Positions 53,183 to 60,893 of a stretch of 64,000 nucleotides of DNA are shown here, one piece after another. The first letter of the stretch is position 1, and every line of letters starts with the position of its first letter. The notes beneath the pieces are model-generated. The model saw nothing but the letters and a program-made list of their open reading frames with translations, was not told the DNA's origin and searched no databases. The stretch comes from JBGTSJ01 sp041940305 (GTDB taxonomy: Bacteria; Planctomycetota; Planctomycetia; Planctomycetales; Planctomycetaceae), in the NCBI GenBank assembly GCA_041940305.1, contig JBGTSJ010000006.1:62001-126000 (forward strand). Direction: 5' to 3'. A program made the translations under genes and the position numbers.

Positions 53183-54844
53183 ATGCGTCCCTTCACGCTC
53201 GGCTTCCTCCTCATCACGCTGGTCACGGCCACTCCCGCCGCTGACCCCCCATCCACAATCGGTGCATCTCCCACCGCCCACACCAACCCCATCCCGGCGG
53301 AAAACGCCCACCCCGGCTCGACCGACTGGCAGCTCACCCGCGTCCGCGTGGACGCCTCCGGTTTTCGTTCCCCCTGGATCGAGGGCTACTGCTCGCACCA
53401 GTCCATCGTCGCCGGAGAGACCATCGACATCATGGTCTCCACCAATCCGCCGCAGCCCTTTCTCATCGAGATCTTCCGCACCGGCTACTACGACGGCCGC
53501 GGCGCACGACTGATGACCAGCATCGGCCCCCTCGCCGGCATCACCCAGCCCACTCCCGAACCCGGCGACAAAGACCTCCACGAATGCCGATGGGCTCCGT
53601 CGCACTCCCTCACCATCCCCGACGACTGGGTGAGCGGCGTGTACCTCGGCCGGCTCACGACGCTGCCGGGACGTATGCCAGAGGCCGGAGGTGAGAAGTC
53701 AGAGGTCAGCAACGACGATCAACCAACCGACGAACCACGCCCGCTCTCCTCCTTCCTCAATTCTCCCTCCTCCGATCCCGCAACCGACCGCTCCATCGAC
53801 GATCGTCCCTCGACCATCGACCCCTACTGGCAGTCCTACGTCATCTTCATCGTCCGCGACGACCGCCCCGCCGACGTCCTCTTCCAGTGCTCCGACAATA
53901 CCTGGCAGGCCTACAACACCTGGCCCAGTCACTACTCGGTCTACACCCATCCCAAGGGCAATCAGGGTCCCTGGGCCGACGTCAGTTTCGACCGCCCCTA
54001 CGCCCGCGAAGCCCAGTTCACCGGCGTCGTCAACGATCCCCTCACAGTCGGCGCCGGCGAGTACCTCCCCCTCGAGTTCCCCCTCGCCTTCTGGCTCGAA
54101 CAGCACGGATACAACGTCTCCTACTGCTCCAACTCCGATCTCCTCACGCCCGACCGCGCCCTCAACTGCGAAACCTTCATCAGTGTCGGACACGATGAGT
54201 ATTGGGACATCCGCCAGTTCGAGTCTGTCACCAGGCTGCGCGATGAGGGAGTCGACCTGATGTTCCTCTCCGGCAACAGCGTCTGCTGGGTCACCCCCTT
54301 CCGCGACAGCTCCGCCGGCCGGCCCAACCGCATCATCTTCCGCGGCGGACCCTATGGAGCCGAGCAGGACTATGCCGTAGGCCGCGAGCGCGACCACGGC
54401 CCCTTCCCCCATCGCGGCCCCGATGAAGGACTCCTCATGGGCGCCCGCAACGTCGAGCCCGTCAATGGCGGCGGCGACTGGATCATCACCCGGCCCGACC
54501 ACTGGCTGTTCGAAGGGACCGGCGTCAAGAAAGGGGACCGCATCCCCGGCCTCATCGGCTGGGAATACCACGGCCAGCCCGCCACCGAAATTCCCGGCCT
54601 CGAAGTCATCGCCGCCGGTACCGCCTGGGTCGGAGGCGTCACCCCCCAGCAATGGACGGCGACCGTCTACCCCGGCCCGAAGGATAACTACGTCTTCAAC
54701 GCCTCAACCATCTTCTGGGTCCAGGGGCTCAGCGACCCCCCCGGCCATACCCTCCCCTGGTCCCACTGGTCCCGCCCCCACGGCCCCGACGAACGCGTCC
54801 AGCGCATCACAGAGAACTTCCTCGACCGGGCGCTGTCCAACTGA
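53183..54844 (+). CDS. Secreted N,N-dimethylformamidase-like protein (DMFase beta C-terminal type)
   Basis: 553 residues from the ATG at 53183, with a signal peptide (FTLGFLLITLVTATPAA). The first 120 residues are beta-rich (GSTDWQLTRV, IVAGETIDIMVSTNPPQPFLIEIFRTGYYDGRGAR). From about 220 the protein matches the large C-terminal domain of N,N-dimethylformamidase beta-like proteins: VLFQCSDNTWQAYNTW, YLPLEFPLAFWLEQHGYNVSYCSNSDLL, FISVGHDEYWD and GNSVCWVTPFRD. The domain contains iron-ligand-like Tyr and Glu/His residues in the true enzyme, but conservation cannot be checked here. Between the two parts, about residues 165-215, is a Pro/Ser/Asp-rich stretch encoded by repeat-like DNA. It follows the kinase gene after a hairpin. 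Confidence 0.83.
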   Translation: MRPFTLGFLLITLVTATPAADPPSTIGASPTAHTNPIPAENAHPGSTDWQLTRVRVDASGFRSPWIEGYCSHQSIVAGETIDIMVSTNPPQPFLIEIFRTGYYDGRGARLMTSIGPLAGITQPTPEPGDKDLHECRWAPSHSLTIPDDWVSGVYLGRLTTLPGRMPEAGGEKSEVSNDDQPTDEPRPLSSFLNSPSSDPATDRSIDDRPSTIDPYWQSYVIFIVRDDRPADVLFQCSDNTWQAYNTWPSHYSVYTHPKGNQGPWADVSFDRPYAREAQFTGVVNDPLTVGAGEYLPLEFPLAFWLEQHGYNVSYCSNSDLLTPDRALNCETFISVGHDEYWDIRQFESVTRLRDEGVDLMFLSGNSVCWVTPFRDSSAGRPNRIIFRGGPYGAEQDYAVGRERDHGPFPHRGPDEGLLMGARNVEPVNGGGDWIITRPDHWLFEGTGVKKGDRIPGLIGWEYHGQPATEIPGLEVIAAGTAWVGGVTPQQWTATVYPGPKDNYVFNASTIFWVQGLSDPPGHTLPWSHWSRPHGPDERVQRITENFLDRALSN

Positions 54845-54856
54845 GTGACCGCGTCA

Positions 54857-54891
54857 AGAAACCCGGTTGCATTTCGAGAAACCGGGTTTCT
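54857..54891. terminator. Bidirectional hairpin terminator between convergent genes
   Basis: AGAAACCCGGTT (54857-54868) and AACCGGGTTTCT (54880-54891) form a perfect 12-bp stem with an 11-nt loop. It separates the convergent DMFase-like gene (stop 54844) and the symporter gene (stop near 54920). The core is shared with 17725-17755. Confidence 0.78.
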
Positions 54892-54919
54892 GACAGGCCG
54901 CAATTACGGGTTGGGGCCG

Positions 54920-56272
54920 TCACTCCGTCAAGTCCGGATCTGTTGACGCGCCCGCCACAGGTGGATTCGCCGCCGGGGCCTCGCGCACTTTGCCGTCCAG
55001 CATGCAGCTCACGTTCACGTCCCCCAGCACGTTGATCGCAGTGCGGCAACGGTCGAGGAACCAGTCCACCGTCAGCAGGATCGCGATGTATTCGACCGGC
55101 AGTCCCACCGCGTTAAACACGAGCGTCATCGTCACCAGCCCGGCCTCAGGGATGCCCGCCGCCCCCACAGACGCGATGATCGATGTCACCACCACCAGCA
55201 GCTGCTGGGTCAGCGTGAGATGCTGTCCCAGCAACTGGCTGACGAACAGCGCCGACATCGCCTCATAGAGTGCCGTCCCGTCGTTGTTGAAGTTCGCTCC
55301 GACCAGGGCCCCCAGGCTCGCCGACCGCTCCCGCAGTCCGACTCGATCCCGCAGGCATTCGTAAGTCAACGGCATCGTGGCGGTCGACGACGCCGTCGAG
55401 AACGCCATCACGATCGCGTCCCGCACCCCGCGCAGCACGTCCGCCGGCCTCGCCCACGAACCGAACCGGATGCGCAGCAGGTAGTACGCCGCATGCAGGC
55501 ACAGTGCGACCATCACCGCCACCATAAAGCCCGCCAGCGCCACAAAGTCCGAGAACCCCTTGGTCCCCACGATCGACGCCACGATGCCAAACACCGCCAG
55601 CGGGATCACTTCGATGATCCAGTGCAGCACAACGATCAGCAGCTTCAGCCCGACGTCCACCACATCCGCGACGGTCTCGATCCGCCGGGTCTTCACTCCC
55701 CGCATCGCGATCCCCAGCGCGACCGCGATCATGATCACACCGATGACCTTGCCATCATCGGTGAACGGCCCGACGGCGCTGCGCGGCACGTTGTCGAGAA
55801 ACAGCGTCAGCGGATCGACCGGTCCCTCGACTTCCGCCTCGTCCGCCGCATGCGGTTCGACCTTCGTCCACCGTCCCGGCTGCAGCACGTTGGCAACCAC
55901 CAGTCCGATGCTGATCGCAACGACGGTGTTCAGCAGCAGCAGTCCGAGCAGCCGCAGCGCCGACCCCCGCGGCAGATCGGCATTCATCAACGCGTCCACA
56001 ATCGCCAGCAGAATCAGCGGCGGCGCGAGCGCACCCAGGATCCGCAACACCAGCGTGCTCGGAATCTCCAGCGGCTCCGCCGATTCCCCCAGCAGCAGCC
56101 CCGCGACGATCCCCAGCCCAAACCCGATCAGAATCCGCAAGTAAAGCGGAGACTTGCTCCACCGCCCCCACCATCGGCGCAGGTGACCACCCACTGATTG
56201 CGGTGGGTGCGGCGGCGCGACAGGATCGGATGGCGCGGCAGGGTCGGAATCGCACTGGTTGGGGTCGCCCAT
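54920..56272 (-). CDS. Dicarboxylate/amino acid:cation symporter (DAACS/SDF family)
   Basis: 450 residues, eight helices plus two re-entrant loops in the GltP/DctA pattern. The serine-rich re-entrant loop TASSTATMPLTYECLR and the second loop GAAGIPEAGLVTMTLVF, both substrate-site signatures, are clear, as is the NNDGTAL region. It should carry glutamate, aspartate or C4-dicarboxylates with sodium or protons. The N-terminus has a hydrophilic, Pro-rich tail of about 35 residues before the first helix. It reads in the same direction as the arginine decarboxylase gene, 48 bp away, so the two might share a transcript from the promoter at 58291-58318. Confidence 0.9.
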   Translation of the reverse strand: MGDPNQCDSDPAAPSDPVAPPHPPQSVGGHLRRWWGRWSKSPLYLRILIGFGLGIVAGLLLGESAEPLEIPSTLVLRILGALAPPLILLAIVDALMNADLPRGSALRLLGLLLLNTVVAISIGLVVANVLQPGRWTKVEPHAADEAEVEGPVDPLTLFLDNVPRSAVGPFTDDGKVIGVIMIAVALGIAMRGVKTRRIETVADVVDVGLKLLIVVLHWIIEVIPLAVFGIVASIVGTKGFSDFVALAGFMVAVMVALCLHAAYYLLRIRFGSWARPADVLRGVRDAIVMAFSTASSTATMPLTYECLRDRVGLRERSASLGALVGANFNNDGTALYEAMSALFVSQLLGQHLTLTQQLLVVVTSIIASVGAAGIPEAGLVTMTLVFNAVGLPVEYIAILLTVDWFLDRCRTAINVLGDVNVSCMLDGKVREAPAANPPVAGASTDPDLTE

Positions 56273-56320
56273 AAGCCGACACGATACGGCACGCCGCGCC
56301 GATCGGCAAATTCACCCGCT

Positions 56321-58249
56321 CTATTCGCCCGGCCCTTCCAGGTACGTGTACCCGTTCAGGGCCTCTTCGTAGAACTTCACGAATCGACCCGCCGCCTGAT
56401 GGTCGATGCGACCTTCGCGGACCGCAAACTCGACCGCAGTCTGCAGCCGGTCGATCAGTTCCTTCCCGCGAAACTCCACGTAGTCCAGCACTTCGCTGAC
56501 CGTGTCTCCCTTCACCATCGCCTCGATCAGCACTTCACCGCTCGGCGACAGGTCGACGTGCACCGCGTGCGTGTCGCCGAACAGGTTGTGCAGGTCGCCC
56601 AGAATCTCCTGGTACGCCCCGATCAGGAACGCTCCCATGTAATACGGCGTGTCGTTGAAGCGGTGCAGTGTCAGCGTCCGCTTCACGTCGCGGCGGTCGA
56701 TGAACGTGTCGATCTTGCCGTCGGAGTCGCACGTCACGTCGCACAGCACGGCGTGACGCGTCGGCTTCTCGCTCAGCCGGTGGATCGGCATGATCGGGAA
56801 CAGCTGGTTGATCGCCCAGCTGTCCGGCATCGACTGGAACAATGAGAAGTTGCAGAAGTACGTGTCCGACATCATCCGCTCGAGACCGGTGAGTTCGTCG
56901 GGAACGTAGTCCAGTTCCTTCACCAGCTTGCGGATCTTGCGGACGATGTTGAAGTACAGGTCCTCAGCCAGCACCCGTTGCTCCAGCGGCAGGTAGCCCC
57001 CGCTGAACAGGTTGATCGCCATGTCCAGCGCCTGCTGCGCATCGTGAAAGCTCTCCAGTGCGTTGCGCGCCGTCACGTTCTGATACGTGATCTGCAGGTC
57101 GTGCAACGGCTGTTCGTAGCTCTCAGGGATCGACGACGGCAGATCGTGGCCGTTCCCTTGCTCCGCCACGCCGAGCGTGCTGAAGACGAGCGCACTGTGA
57201 TACGCCGCGACGGCGCGGCCGCTCTCCGAGATGATCTTGGGATGCGGCACTCCCGCTTCGTCGCACACCGTCTGGATGTGATACACGACGTCGTTGGCGT
57301 ACTCCTGCAGCGTGTAGTTGATGCTCGACTCGAAATTCGTCTGCGAGCCGTCGTAGTCCACCCCCAGCCCGCCGCCGACGTCCATGTACTCCAGCCCGGC
57401 CCCGCGCTTCTTCAGATCGACGTAAACGCGAATCGCCTCGTTAATCGCCGCCTTCACCTGGCGGATGTTCGTGATCTGGCTCCCCAGGTGGAAATGCAAC
57501 AGCTTGAAGCAGTCCGCCATCCCGTGCTGCTCCAGTTCCTTCAGGCCGTGCAGCAGCTCGCCGACGGTCAGTCCGAACTTGGAACGGTACCCGCCGGACG
57601 CCTGCCAGCGGCCCGAGCCCCGCGCGGCCAGCTTGACCCGCATCCCGATCTGCGGCCGCACACCCACCTTCTCGGCATACTTCAGGATCAGCGGCAGCTC
57701 GGTGTATTTCTCGACGACCGGAATCACCTGCCGGCCGATCTTCTGCGCCAGCAGCGCCATCTCGATGAACTCGTCATCCTTGAAGCCGTTGCAGATGATC
57801 GGCGTCGCCGGGTCCGTCATCGCCACGACCGCCAGCAGTTCCGGCTTGCTGCCCGCCTCCAGTCCGAACCCGTACGGCTTCCCGTACTCGATGATCTTCT
57901 CGACCACCTCGCGCTGCTGATTGACCTTGATGGGGTAGACGCAGGCGTAAGTCCCCTTGTAGTCGTGCTCCTTGATCGCATGCGCGAACGCGTCGTGGAT
58001 GTCGCGCAGCCGGTCCTTGAGGATGCCGTTGAACCGGACCAGGATCGGCAGGTCGAGCCCGCGCAGCTGCAGGCGGTCCACCAGTTCCTTCAGATCGATG
58101 AAGTTCGCCGGATTGCGGTCGGGATGCACGAGCACGTGCCCGTTCTTCCCGACGGAAAAGTACCCCTTCCCCCAGCGCGGAACGTCGTAGAACTCGCTGG
58201 CGTCAACGGCAGTCCAGTTCTGCGCCGGCATCACTTCAGTTTCGGTCAT
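56321..58249 (-). CDS. speA: Biosynthetic arginine decarboxylase SpeA
   Basis: 642 residues, the usual length for the SpeA type. The PLP lysine is Lys108 (YPIKVNQQ); HLGSQITNIR and MDVGGGLGVDYDGS form the phosphate and substrate site, and a second-half motif CDSDGKID carries the catalytic Cys. It converts arginine to agmatine, the first step of the agmatine route to putrescine and spermidine-type polyamines. A strong promoter lies 42-69 bp upstream on the minus strand. The divergent neighbour is a deoxyhypusine-synthase-like gene that uses a polyamine or agmatine-type donor in related families, so the two genes probably act in one pathway. No agmatinase (SpeB) or agmatine deiminase is in the window. 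Confidence 0.95.
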   Translation of the reverse strand: MTETEVMPAQNWTAVDASEFYDVPRWGKGYFSVGKNGHVLVHPDRNPANFIDLKELVDRLQLRGLDLPILVRFNGILKDRLRDIHDAFAHAIKEHDYKGTYACVYPIKVNQQREVVEKIIEYGKPYGFGLEAGSKPELLAVVAMTDPATPIICNGFKDDEFIEMALLAQKIGRQVIPVVEKYTELPLILKYAEKVGVRPQIGMRVKLAARGSGRWQASGGYRSKFGLTVGELLHGLKELEQHGMADCFKLLHFHLGSQITNIRQVKAAINEAIRVYVDLKKRGAGLEYMDVGGGLGVDYDGSQTNFESSINYTLQEYANDVVYHIQTVCDEAGVPHPKIISESGRAVAAYHSALVFSTLGVAEQGNGHDLPSSIPESYEQPLHDLQITYQNVTARNALESFHDAQQALDMAINLFSGGYLPLEQRVLAEDLYFNIVRKIRKLVKELDYVPDELTGLERMMSDTYFCNFSLFQSMPDSWAINQLFPIMPIHRLSEKPTRHAVLCDVTCDSDGKIDTFIDRRDVKRTLTLHRFNDTPYYMGAFLIGAYQEILGDLHNLFGDTHAVHVDLSPSGEVLIEAMVKGDTVSEVLDYVEFRGKELIDRLQTAVEFAVREGRIDHQAAGRFVKFYEEALNGYTYLEGPGE

Positions 58250-58290
58250 CAGGCACAGTCCTCAGCAAGGGGGTGCGCGCAAAGAGGCGG

Positions 58291-58318
58291 ACTATAGCGG
58301 GCCGCGAATAAGTGTCAA
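58291..58318 (-). promoter_or_regulatory. Strong sigma70-like promoter of speA
   Basis: On the minus strand TTGACA (58318-58313), a 16-bp spacer and TATAGT (58296-58291). The -35 is the full consensus. Transcription would start near 58284, giving a leader of about 35 bases. Confidence 0.7.
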
Positions 58319-58366
58319 TTCTGGCGTCGAGACCGTAGTTGACAAGAGCGCTTGCCGCAGATTCTC

Positions 58367-58379
58367 GACGCAAAGACGC
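58367..58379 (+). repeat. Purine-rich dispersed repeat, short copy C
   Basis: GACGCAAAGACGC, identical over 13 bp to the start of copy A at 35958. It faces copy D in inverted orientation, about 140 bp away. Confidence 0.55.
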
Positions 58380-58464
58380 CACTCGCCGCCAGGATCCGAC
58401 CCCCACACCCCAACAACGCGTCACCGGCGCCCGCGGCAACACTCCCCTCCACTCCTCCACGCCT

Positions 58465-58488
58465 CGATTCCTCGATTCCTCGATTCCT
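58465..58488. repeat. Tandem repeat CGATTCCT, three copies
   Basis: Three perfect direct copies of an 8-bp unit lie between repeat copies C and D, in a pyrimidine-rich stretch. Confidence 0.8.
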
Positions 58489-58520
58489 CAAATCCTCACC
58501 ACTCACCACTCCACCCAATC

Positions 58521-58557
58521 CCCTTCGCGCGTCTTGGCGTCTCTGCGCCTTTGCGTC
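58521..58557 (-). repeat. Purine-rich dispersed repeat, copy D
   Basis: On the minus strand it reads GACGCAAAGGCGCAGAGACG and continues CCAAGACGCGCGAAGGG, in register with copy B over its length. Together with copy C it forms the second inverted pair. Confidence 0.68.
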
Positions 58558-58562
58558 ATACT
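58534..58562 (+). promoter_or_regulatory. Promoter candidate carried by repeat copy D, facing the DHS-like gene
   Basis: TTGGCG (58534-58539), 17-bp spacer, CATACT (58557-58562), 28 bp before the ATG at 58590. The -35 and spacer are inside repeat D; the -10 begins at the repeat's last base. Confidence 0.4.
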
Positions 58563-58589
58563 TCCCCAACACACAGATTTCGGAATGCC

Positions 58590-59672
58590 ATGGACCACCG
58601 CGAACTTCACGACGGCCGCAGCGACGGCCTGCAGCCTCTCGAATCCCTCGACCTCGCCCGGGTCGGCTCCTTTGCGGAACTGGTCCGCGCCATGTCCCGC
58701 ACCGCCTTCGCCGGCCGCCAGCTCGGCGAAGCGCTCGACATCTTCCTCGAGATGTCCCGCAATCCCGACTGCAAGGTCGTCATGACCCTCTCCGGAGCCA
58801 TGACAGTCGCCAAGCAGGGACGCATCGTCTGCGAGATGATCGACCGCGGCCTCGTCAGCTGCGTCATCTCCACCGGCGCCCTCATGGCCCACGGCCTCAC
58901 CGAGTCCATCGGCCTCACCCACTACCGGTACGACCCCACCAAGTCCGACGAGACACTCTTCGAGCAGGGCTACAACCGCATCTACGACACGCTCGAAATG
59001 GAGGCCAATCTCAACGACGTCGAGAAGCTGGTGCGAGCAACGCTCGAGGATGTCACCCCCGAGGACGGCGTCTGGTCCAGCGCCCGCCTCTGCCGCGAGA
59101 TCGGCCGTAAGCTCGACGAAGGCGACATGGGCGTCGGCATCCTCCGCAGCGCATTCCGACAGGACGTCCCCGTCTTCATCCCGGCCTTCACCGACAGCGA
59201 AGTCGGACTCGACGTCGCCACCTGGGCCATGCGCCGCTGGGTGAAAGAGCACGGCCACGACCCCCGGAAGCTCACTGCCGACGAGCTCCTCCGCGTCCCT
59301 CCGCCGTTCAACCCGTTCCTCGACATGCTGGAGTACGCCCGCCTCGTAGGCAGCGCAGCTACGCTCGGCATCTTCACGATCGGTGGCGGCGTCCCGCGCA
59401 ACTGGGCCCAGCAGGTCGCCCCCTTCTACGACATCACTAACCACCGCGTCGGCAGCGACCTCACGCCCCCCCGCTTCAAGTACGCCATCCGCATCTGCCC
59501 CGAACCCGTCCACTGGGGCGGCCTCTCCGGCTGCACCTACTCGGAAGGAGTCAGCTGGGGCAAGTTCGTCGCCCCGCGCGACGGCGGCCGCTTCGCCGAA
59601 GTCATGGCCGACGCCACCGTCGTCTGGCCGTTGCTGATGAAGGCGGTCTTTGAGGAGCTGGATCGAAAGTAA
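58590..59672 (+). CDS. Deoxyhypusine synthase-like protein (bacterial, polyamine-linked)
   Basis: 360 residues from the ATG at 58590; the open frame upstream is repeat DNA. The deoxyhypusine synthase fold is clear: VMTLSGAMTVAKQGRI, ISTGALMAHGLTESIG, VFIPAFTDSEVGLDVA, and the signature EGVSWGKFV, whose Lys325 lines up with the catalytic lysine of the eukaryotic enzyme. Bacteria generally lack an eIF5A substrate, and bacterial members are thought to make homospermidine or use other polyamine acceptors. Here it is divergent from arginine decarboxylase, which supports a polyamine role and possibly agmatine as the donor. Which product is made cannot be decided. Confidence 0.9.
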   Translation: MDHRELHDGRSDGLQPLESLDLARVGSFAELVRAMSRTAFAGRQLGEALDIFLEMSRNPDCKVVMTLSGAMTVAKQGRIVCEMIDRGLVSCVISTGALMAHGLTESIGLTHYRYDPTKSDETLFEQGYNRIYDTLEMEANLNDVEKLVRATLEDVTPEDGVWSSARLCREIGRKLDEGDMGVGILRSAFRQDVPVFIPAFTDSEVGLDVATWAMRRWVKEHGHDPRKLTADELLRVPPPFNPFLDMLEYARLVGSAATLGIFTIGGGVPRNWAQQVAPFYDITNHRVGSDLTPPRFKYAIRICPEPVHWGGLSGCTYSEGVSWGKFVAPRDGGRFAEVMADATVVWPLLMKAVFEELDRK

Positions 59673-59690
59673 GTACTCCCAGGCGGTTCA

Positions 59691-60584
59691 ATGGCATCAA
59701 TCTTTGCGCAGCCGTTCGAGCGGGCGGTGCACCTGATCAATCGCATTTCGGTTTCTGATCGGAATGAGACGCTTCGAATGTCGTTGCGTCCCTCTTGGCG
59801 ACTTCGACCGCGACCAGTCTCTGAGGTGAAGCAGGTTGCCGAATCACGTTTCGGCGGCTGTCCCGACGTTCCCTCAGGCTGGACGTGGCCAATGCGACCA
59901 CGTCCCGACTCTGCTGACCCGCAGGACGAGCGTGCAGTTTACCCGCTGAGCTTTCTGTGCCAGATCAATCTTCGGGACGTCCCCGAGCCGATTGACGGGT
60001 TGCCAGAGTCGGGGCTGCTGTCGTTCTTCTACGGCATTGAGGATCAGCCGTGGGGCTATGATCCCGCCGACCGTAACGGCTGGCTCGTCCAGTTTTTCGA
60101 TCGTGATCAGGAGTTCTCGACCGCTTTACCTCCTGAGCAACTTTCCAATGAGTTCCGTTTCCGGCACTGTGAAGTCGAATTCGAACCTGAAATGACTTTG
60201 CCCGACTGGAGTTCGCTCGACTCGATGACGGATGCTGAGGGAGAGGAGTATCTCAACCTGCAGGAGCAACTCGTGGGATCATCAGGTGCGATGCACCACC
60301 GCCTCCTGGGGCATCCACAGGTCATTCAAAACCCAATGGAACTGGAATGTCAGCTCGCCTCAAACGGCATCTACTGCGGAAACTCAGACGTTTACCGTGA
60401 CTCAAGGTTCGCGACGCTGCGAGCCGGAGCGGCAGACTGGCGCTTGCTCCTGCAATTGGATTCAGACGAGGCGAGCGTCGGCTGGATGTGGGTGGACGTA
60501 GGCCGGCTGTACTTCTGGATTCGAACTGAAGACCTGCAGGAACTGAGATTCGACCGAGCCTGGGTGTGTCTGCAATGCTATTAG
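59691..60584 (+). CDS. YwqG-family (DUF1963) protein
   Basis: 297 residues, normal for YwqG. The signature strands are SRFGGCPDVPSGWTWP (about 52-67), YPLSFLCQINLRDV, LLSFFYGIEDQPWGYDP, LGHPQVIQNPMELECQL and a C-terminal WRLLLQLDSDEASVGWMWVDVGRLYFWIR. DUF1963 proteins are of unknown function and common next to polymorphic-toxin or immunity regions as well as in plain chromosome. GC looks lower than neighbours. The 17-residue N-terminal portion may be shorter if an in-frame ATG nearer residue 30 is used. Confidence 0.88.
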   Translation: MASIFAQPFERAVHLINRISVSDRNETLRMSLRPSWRLRPRPVSEVKQVAESRFGGCPDVPSGWTWPMRPRPDSADPQDERAVYPLSFLCQINLRDVPEPIDGLPESGLLSFFYGIEDQPWGYDPADRNGWLVQFFDRDQEFSTALPPEQLSNEFRFRHCEVEFEPEMTLPDWSSLDSMTDAEGEEYLNLQEQLVGSSGAMHHRLLGHPQVIQNPMELECQLASNGIYCGNSDVYRDSRFATLRAGAADWRLLLQLDSDEASVGWMWVDVGRLYFWIRTEDLQELRFDRAWVCLQCY

Positions 60585-60596
60585 CCTGGAGGATCC

Positions 60597-60845
60597 ATGA
60601 GCCGCCCGACTATTGCCGAGTTGACACATCGGATTGAGGAGATCGAACGCGACCTCGCAGACCTGCGAGAGAAGCTTGGAATTCCGAAGGATGATCGTCC
60701 GTGGTGGCAGAAGGTGCGAGGGCTGTACGCCGGTGATCCCCACTTCGAGGAAGCAATGCGACTTGGTCGGGAATACCGCGAATCGCTGAGGCCGAAGTTG
60801 AAGCGGAAGACAACGACTAAGAAGAAGCGAACGAAGAAGACCTGA
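60597..60845 (+). CDS. Small coiled-coil protein with basic tail, antitoxin-like
   Basis: 82 residues. GGAGGATCC precedes the ATG. A heptad coiled coil at about 6-30 (IAELTHRIEEIERDLADLREKLG) is followed by DRPWWQKVRGLYAGDPHFEEAMRLGREYRESLRPK and a Lys-rich tail (RKTTTKKKRTKK). The DPHFEEAMRLGREYRE pattern resembles antitoxins that pair with PIN-domain toxins, from memory. No PIN toxin is next to it; the following gene is dihydrolipoyl dehydrogenase. It may be an orphan antitoxin, or a DNA-binding protein. Confidence 0.65.
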   Translation: MSRPTIAELTHRIEEIERDLADLREKLGIPKDDRPWWQKVRGLYAGDPHFEEAMRLGREYRESLRPKLKRKTTTKKKRTKKT

Positions 60846-60893
60846 ATCCGTTCCCGAAACTCCCTCCATCGATAGACCTGCTCAAAGCTTTCC

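Larger units (their letters stand above)
58250..58589. other. 340-bp divergent intergenic region between speA and the DHS-like gene
   Basis: It holds the speA promoter (58291-58318, minus), repeat copies C (58367-58379) and D (58521-58557), an 8-bp tandem repeat (58465-58488) and a promoter candidate (58534-58562, plus). The middle 140 bp is pyrimidine-rich. No gene is seen. Confidence 0.8.

Noticed and set aside
58465..58488. CGATTCCT tandem copies as a possible regulator-binding array for speA or the DHS-like gene.
   Set aside because: Three copies of a short unit in a pyrimidine-rich, repeat-laden gap are more simply explained as a local slippage product, and they lie over 100 bp from both starts.
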